In this document: piece by piece, positions 6,857 through 9,610 of the stretch
How the letters are laid out: every line of letters begins with the position of its first letter
How positions within the stretch are numbered: the first letter of the stretch is position 1
Source of the DNA: Bacteroidota bacterium
Lineage (GTDB): Bacteria; Bacteroidota; Bacteroidia; Bacteroidales; Rikenellaceae
Length of the DNA: 9,610 nt
Assembly (NCBI GenBank): GCA_023413645.1
Contig: JAEZPN010000042.1
Coordinates: 1-9,610 of the forward strand
Direction of reading: 5' to 3'
Made by a program: the position numbers and the translations under genes
Notes under the pieces: generated by a model
Told to the model about the DNA's origin: nothing
The model's database searches: none
What the model saw: the letters and a program-made list of their open reading frames with translations, nothing else

Positions 6857-8371
6857 TTATCTCTTAAGCAACTCTATTACCGCAGCAATCTCCTTGTACT
6901 TGGGGGTGTCGACAACGAAAGTGGGAACAACGGCACGAATAGCATCGTAGAGACCACGTGTTGCGGGAGAAAGCTTATCTGCGATCTTGAGGCAGTCGAC
7001 AGCCTGAACGAGGGTAATCATGTGGATAGCCATAACCTGATAGCTGTTCTCTATCACACGCTGACACAAGAGTGCCGAGTTAGTACCCATAGAGACGATG
7101 TCCTGGTTGTCGTTGTTGTTGGGTATAGAGTGAACGTACATGGGGTTAGAGAGCGTCTGGCACTCCGCAGTTGTACTTGTTGCGGTGAAGGCGGGTGCCT
7201 GCATGCCGTAGTTCAAACCGAGTACGCCGAGGTTCACGAATGGGGGAAGAATGCCGTTGATACGGTCGTGAAGGAGGTAGTTCATCTGGCGCTCTGTGAG
7301 CATAGTGAGCTTAGTGATGGCAATCTTGAGCTTGTCCATCTCGTACGACACATAGTCGCCATGGAAGTTACCACCGTGGATAACAGTCTGGTTCTTGGGG
7401 TCAACAATGGGGTTGTCGTCCGCAGAGTTAATCTCGTTCAACAAGACACTCTCAGCGCTTGCTACAGCATCCCACACAGGACCCAAAATCTGGGGTATGC
7501 AGCGAAGTGAGTAGTAGGGCTGCACCTTGTGCTGGAAGGTGCTCTCCTCGCTGCGGCGATAGAGCTCTGCCTCGCGGTTGAGGAGCATCTTGCTGCCCGA
7601 TGCCAACTCGCGCATGGTCTCTGCAATGGCATTCTGGCCCTTGTGGAGCTTAAGACCGTTGAGTGTCTCGGACATGAAGTCGTCGTATGACGATGCAATC
7701 TCGTTCATCAACACTGAAGCCTTTGTCGACCAGTCCAAGAGGCGCTTTGCGTTGAAGAGGTTCACAAAACCGATACCTGTCATTACGGCTGTACCGTTAG
7801 TTACGGCCAAGCCCTCGCGGATAAACATCTTCAATGGCTCGATGCCCAACTCCTGCATAACCTCCGAGGTGTTGCGGCGCTCGCCATTGTAGAAGACCTC
7901 GCCCTCGCCGATAAGAGCAAGTGCGATGTGTGCCAACTGCACGAGGTCGCCACTAGCGCCCACGCTACCATGCTGTGGAATCACAGGGTAGATGCCGCGG
8001 TTGAGGAACTCCACGAGGAGCTCACATGTTGCGATGTTCACGCCCGAGTGTGCCTGCATGAAGGTCATCAGACGTGCCAACATTGCAGCACGAACACAGA
8101 TTGTGGGAAGGGGTTCACCAGCACCTGTTGAGTGGCTGCGGATGATGTTATACTGAAGCTCGTTGAGGTGCTCGTCATCGATACGCCACTGTGCCATAGG
8201 GCCGAAACCAGTGTTGATGCCATAGATGACCTTGTCCTTCGAAAAAGCCTCCAAGAAGTGGAAGCAGTCAACGATGTTGTTACGTGTAGCCTCGTCGATT
8301 GCCACGCGGTCGTTCTGTTCTACGATTGACCTAACCTCCTCTATTGATAGTCTATTGCTAACTGTTGCCAT
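6857..8371 (-). CDS. Tyrosine/histidine ammonia-lyase family (MIO) enzyme, probable tyrosine ammonia-lyase
   Basis: 504 residues from ATG 8371. The autocatalytic MIO prosthetic group would form from Ala139-Ser140-Gly141 in GSVGASGDL; the catalytic Tyr50 lies in VIYGINTGFG. The selectivity segment reads IIRSHSTGAGEPL (Ser79-His80). The pattern throughout, including NNNDNQDIVSMGTNSA and GGNFHGDY, closely follows my recollection of Flavobacterium johnsoniae FjTAL (about 506 residues), a characterised tyrosine ammonia-lyase giving 4-coumarate and ammonia. I therefore favour tyrosine over histidine; no other histidine-degradation gene is seen here. As the first gene of the operon it would supply the aryl starter for the polyene. 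A TTG at 8389 could extend the protein by six residues, but ATG 8371 gives the better match in length. The gene lies downstream of a candidate -7 promoter box. Confidence 0.9.
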   Translation of the reverse strand: MATVSNRLSIEEVRSIVEQNDRVAIDEATRNNIVDCFHFLEAFSKDKVIYGINTGFGPMAQWRIDDEHLNELQYNIIRSHSTGAGEPLPTICVRAAMLARLMTFMQAHSGVNIATCELLVEFLNRGIYPVIPQHGSVGASGDLVQLAHIALALIGEGEVFYNGERRNTSEVMQELGIEPLKMFIREGLAVTNGTAVMTGIGFVNLFNAKRLLDWSTKASVLMNEIASSYDDFMSETLNGLKLHKGQNAIAETMRELASGSKMLLNREAELYRRSEESTFQHKVQPYYSLRCIPQILGPVWDAVASAESVLLNEINSADDNPIVDPKNQTVIHGGNFHGDYVSYEMDKLKIAITKLTMLTERQMNYLLHDRINGILPPFVNLGVLGLNYGMQAPAFTATSTTAECQTLSNPMYVHSIPNNNDNQDIVSMGTNSALLCQRVIENSYQVMAIHMITLVQAVDCLKIADKLSPATRGLYDAIRAVVPTFVVDTPKYKEIAAVIELLKR

Positions 8372-8417
8372 TGCTTGATGTGTTATCAAAGCGTGTTAAA
8401 ATTACTCATTTTGTACA

Positions 8418-8436
8418 TGTGGAAAAATGCTCCACA
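8418..8436 (-). promoter_or_regulatory. Leader hairpin ahead of the ammonia-lyase gene
   Basis: TGTGGA and TCCACA are perfect inverted repeats separated by 7 nt. If transcription starts near 8450, the hairpin lies in the 5' leader of the operon mRNA, about 45 nt before the ATG. No U-run follows on the minus strand, so it is not an attenuator-type terminator. A protein operator or a leader structure are both possible. Confidence 0.3.
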
Positions 8437-8456
8437 GATGAACTGAAAATATCACG

Positions 8457-8464
8457 CAAATATA
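8457..8464 (-). promoter_or_regulatory. Candidate Bacteroidetes -7 promoter element for the polyene operon
   Basis: The minus strand reads TATATTTG, an exact match to the Bacteroidetes -7 consensus TAnnTTTG, and I found no other exact match on this strand between 8390 and 8860. It would start transcription near 8450 and leave a leader of about 80 nt before ATG 8371. A matching -33 TTTG at the usual 19-21 bp spacing is absent; the nearest TTG (8477-8479) is only 12 bp away. It may therefore need an activator, or the match may be chance. Confidence 0.45.
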
Positions 8465-8516
8465 GTAAAAAAAGTTCAATTGGAGAAGTGGTTTTGTAAA
8501 TATTTCGAGTGCTTCT

Positions 8517-8538
8517 ACGCGTATGTCATGATGCGCGT
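8517..8538. repeat. Imperfect inverted repeat (possible operator)
   Basis: ACGCGTAT and ATGCGCGT flank a 6-bp centre; eight positions pair, with one T-G mismatch/wobble. It lies about 55-75 bp upstream of the candidate -7 box, where an activator or repressor could bind. Unsupported beyond symmetry and location. Confidence 0.25.
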
Positions 8539-8554
8539 GCGAAACACCTCTGAG

Positions 8555-8566
8555 AATCAGCTGATT
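8555..8566. repeat. Perfect 12-bp palindrome AATCAGCTGATT
   Basis: A perfect 12-bp palindrome about 90-110 bp upstream of the candidate -7 box. Its symmetry and its place in the non-coding region suit a dimeric regulator site, but a single copy with no nearby regulator gene is weak support. Confidence 0.3.
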
Positions 8567-8750
8567 ACAATGGCGAGTTGTTGGGTGGTTTGCGTGGTGC
8601 AAATGACATAACGTTTTAATTATTTGAAGGTTAGTGATGATAAAAAGTGGGTTTATGGTACTGTGGTGATATTCAGATTGGTATGGAGGCTGGGTTAGTA
8701 TGTGAAAAATAGTCCAATAATTGTGACACATTTCGTGGTTGTTAAATATT

Positions 8751-8766
8751 AAAATTGGTCAATTTT
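8751..8766. repeat. Inverted repeat AAAATTG-GT-CAATTTT
   Basis: Perfect 7-bp arms around a 2-bp centre, just past the Stealth-gene terminator. The composition is A/T-rich, so chance symmetry is likely; an operator or a remnant structure is possible. Confidence 0.25.
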
Positions 8767-8784
8767 TCCATATGCGATACATGT

Positions 8785-8821
8785 AAAAAAGACTACCCAA
8801 CACGTATGCTGGATAGCCTTT
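8785..8821 (-). terminator. Intrinsic terminator of the Stealth-family gene
   Basis: The minus-strand transcript can form a 15-bp stem (arms 8807-8821 and 8788-8802, three G-U pairs, no mismatches) closed by a UACG tetraloop, followed directly by U residues (six in a row at 8785-8790, three of them shared with the stem). It begins 38 nt after the stop codon at 8860. It should insulate the pigment operon from the glycan gene upstream. Because A residues flank the other side, it could also stop plus-strand transcripts, but the U-run there is shorter. Confidence 0.85.
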
Positions 8822-8859
8822 GTATCTCCAAATTTTTGGCGGTCGTGACGAGTGATTTT

Positions 8860-9610
8860 TTACAACTCGAAGCTGCTTTTTGAGGGAAATTTTGTCGTTA
8901 GAAATTCCAACATTCGCTGGCGTTGCTCGTCTGTAGTTGTCGAGTTATCGTTCATGCAAAACATTAGCGGATTATACTTATTGAACTCCTCATAGTAGTC
9001 CTTTAAGTGCAGTTTTATCCAGCGAGAATCGGCAGCACCACGACCTGTAATAAGTGCCCTAACGAAGGTAAACGGGTTGCGTATGCGGTTGTATCGGCTT
9101 ACCTTGCGTAGCTTTGCTCCCTCGGCAGCGATGGCGTAGTAACCGACGAAGCAACGCTGCATATCGTCGTTGGTTCTAAAGCGGCTATGTGTGGTAGCAT
9201 CCCACTCCTGGGGCATAGATGCTAAAGCTTTATCGTAGAAGCTCTTGCGGTATGCGTCGAAGTTGTGGTGTGGCTCGTGGCAGATGAGTTTGCCCCAGCG
9301 CTCCTGTACGAGGTTCTGCATGCGATAGACCGTCTTATAGTAGTTGCCGCCTTTGTCGCGCGCATACTTGCGGTTGAAGCGCGCACCACGCATTCGCACG
9401 ATAGGCATGCCGTCGGGTGTGAAGAAGTCCTCGGGAGTGGTGGGGGCACCAAAGAAGGTGTCGTCGTTGCCATATACGAAGTGCTCTGAAAGGCCGGGGA
9501 TGCGGTGTATGCAACTCTCGATGGCGAGAGATGAGAATACGGGGAGCGCATCTGCGGGGAGTATCTCGGTGTGGTCTACAATCTTGATTTTGGGGTGGTT
9601 GGTATTAAGC
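8860..9610 (-). CDS. Stealth-family capsular polysaccharide phosphotransferase, C-terminal part (5' end outside window)
   Basis: The frame is open to the window edge, giving 249 visible residues; an internal ATG at 9408 is not the true start because conserved family sequence continues upstream of it. Visible residues 26-54 (FSSLAIESCIHRIPGLSEHFVYGNDDTFFG) match Stealth conserved region 2 with its DDxFF-type motif. HEPHHNFDAYRKSFYD (111-126) through RTNDDMQRC fits region 3. The end FCMNDN...FPSKSSFEL fits region 4. Such proteins transfer sugar-1-phosphate units from nucleotide sugars to build phosphodiester-linked surface polysaccharides. It acts in the cytoplasm on glycan precursors. It has its own terminator and a 410-bp separation from the polyene operon, so it belongs to a separate, probably capsule-type, unit. 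The substrate cannot be read from the sequence. Confidence 0.88.
   Translation of the reverse strand, partial: LNTNHPKIKIVDHTEILPADALPVFSSLAIESCIHRIPGLSEHFVYGNDDTFFGAPTTPEDFFTPDGMPIVRMRGARFNRKYARDKGGNYYKTVYRMQNLVQERWGKLICHEPHHNFDAYRKSFYDKALASMPQEWDATTHSRFRTNDDMQRCFVGYYAIAAEGAKLRKVSRYNRIRNPFTFVRALITGRGAADSRWIKLHLKDYYEEFNKYNPLMFCMNDNSTTTDEQRQRMLEFLTTKFPSKSSFEL

Larger units (their letters stand above)
8372..8784. other. AT-rich non-coding region upstream of the polyene operon
   Basis: About 410 bp between the terminator of the Stealth gene and the ammonia-lyase start. It is clearly richer in A/T than the genes beside it. Open frames across it, including one of 109 codons on the minus strand, have low-complexity His/Thr/Ile-rich products without recognisable motifs and are not taken as genes. 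It contains the candidate -7 box, a leader hairpin and the short inverted repeats listed separately. No tRNA, CRISPR or known riboswitch pattern was recognised. Confidence 0.7.

Noticed and set aside
6821..7510. A 229-codon open frame on the plus strand
   Set aside because: Antisense to the end of the ammonia-lyase gene; the Val/His/Leu-rich product looks like a reverse-complement shadow.
6857..8371. Histidine utilisation (HutH) locus
   Set aside because: No urocanase, imidazolonepropionase or formimidoylglutamase beside it; neighbours are polyketide/fatty-acid-type genes.
8372..8389. TTG start six codons upstream of the ammonia-lyase
   Set aside because: Rare start type; the ATG at 8371 gives a length close to the remembered tyrosine ammonia-lyase.
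8402..8731. A 109-codon minus-strand open frame in the intergenic region
   Set aside because: Low-complexity His/Thr/Ile-rich translation without motifs, covering the candidate promoter and palindromes. AT-rich composition explains the opening.
1..9610. CRISPR array, insertion sequence, tRNA or phage genes
   Set aside because: No direct-repeat arrays, transposase motifs, terminal inverted repeats or tRNA-like folds were recognised on reading either strand.

Overview
The window looks like chromosomal DNA from a member of the Bacteroidetes, probably the order Bacteroidales. Three things point that way: the closest remembered relative of the ammonia-lyase is the Flavobacterium johnsoniae tyrosine ammonia-lyase, the upstream region carries a Bacteroidetes-type -7 box (TAnnTTTG), and ribosome binding sites are weak. 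The genus cannot be fixed from the sequence alone. Every supported gene lies on the minus strand, so transcription runs from high to low coordinates.

Right edge (8785-9610): the 3' part of a Stealth-family sugar-phosphate transferase gene (surface glycan synthesis), closed by a strong intrinsic terminator at 8785-8821. Next comes an AT-rich non-coding stretch of about 410 bp (8372-8784). It holds a candidate promoter and several short inverted repeats, and it separates the glycan gene from the rest.

8371-1: one tightly packed operon of ten genes, of which the last is cut by the window edge. In transcription order: tyrosine/histidine ammonia-lyase family enzyme, FabG-type ketoreductase, FabF-type ketosynthase (KS1), acyl carrier protein, LpxL/HtrB-type acyltransferase, Methyltransf_2-type SAM methyltransferase, hot-dog dehydratase, 4HBT-type thioesterase, a second long ketosynthase (KS2), and a second acyl carrier protein. 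Most junctions overlap or are under 20 bp apart, so translational coupling is likely. The one larger gap is 60 bp before the methyltransferase.

This set is the core of an aryl polyene / flexirubin-type pigment cluster. The lyase would make 4-coumarate from tyrosine as the aryl starter. KS1 and KS2 with the two ACPs would extend it with malonyl units. The ketoreductase and dehydratase would turn each beta-keto unit into a double bond without enoyl reduction. The methyltransferase would decorate the chain, and the acyltransferase would pass it to a membrane lipid or another acceptor. Not seen, and presumably beyond the left edge: an aryl-ACP ligase, exporters, glycosyl- or further acyltransferases, and any dialkylresorcinol genes (darA/darB). 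The product class is therefore inferred. The most unusual points are the KS2 protein, which carries a C-terminal degenerate half-ketosynthase with Glu at the position of the catalytic Cys, the apparent loss of the canonical His in both the methyltransferase and the dehydratase, and bulky substitutions next to the active-site His of KS1.
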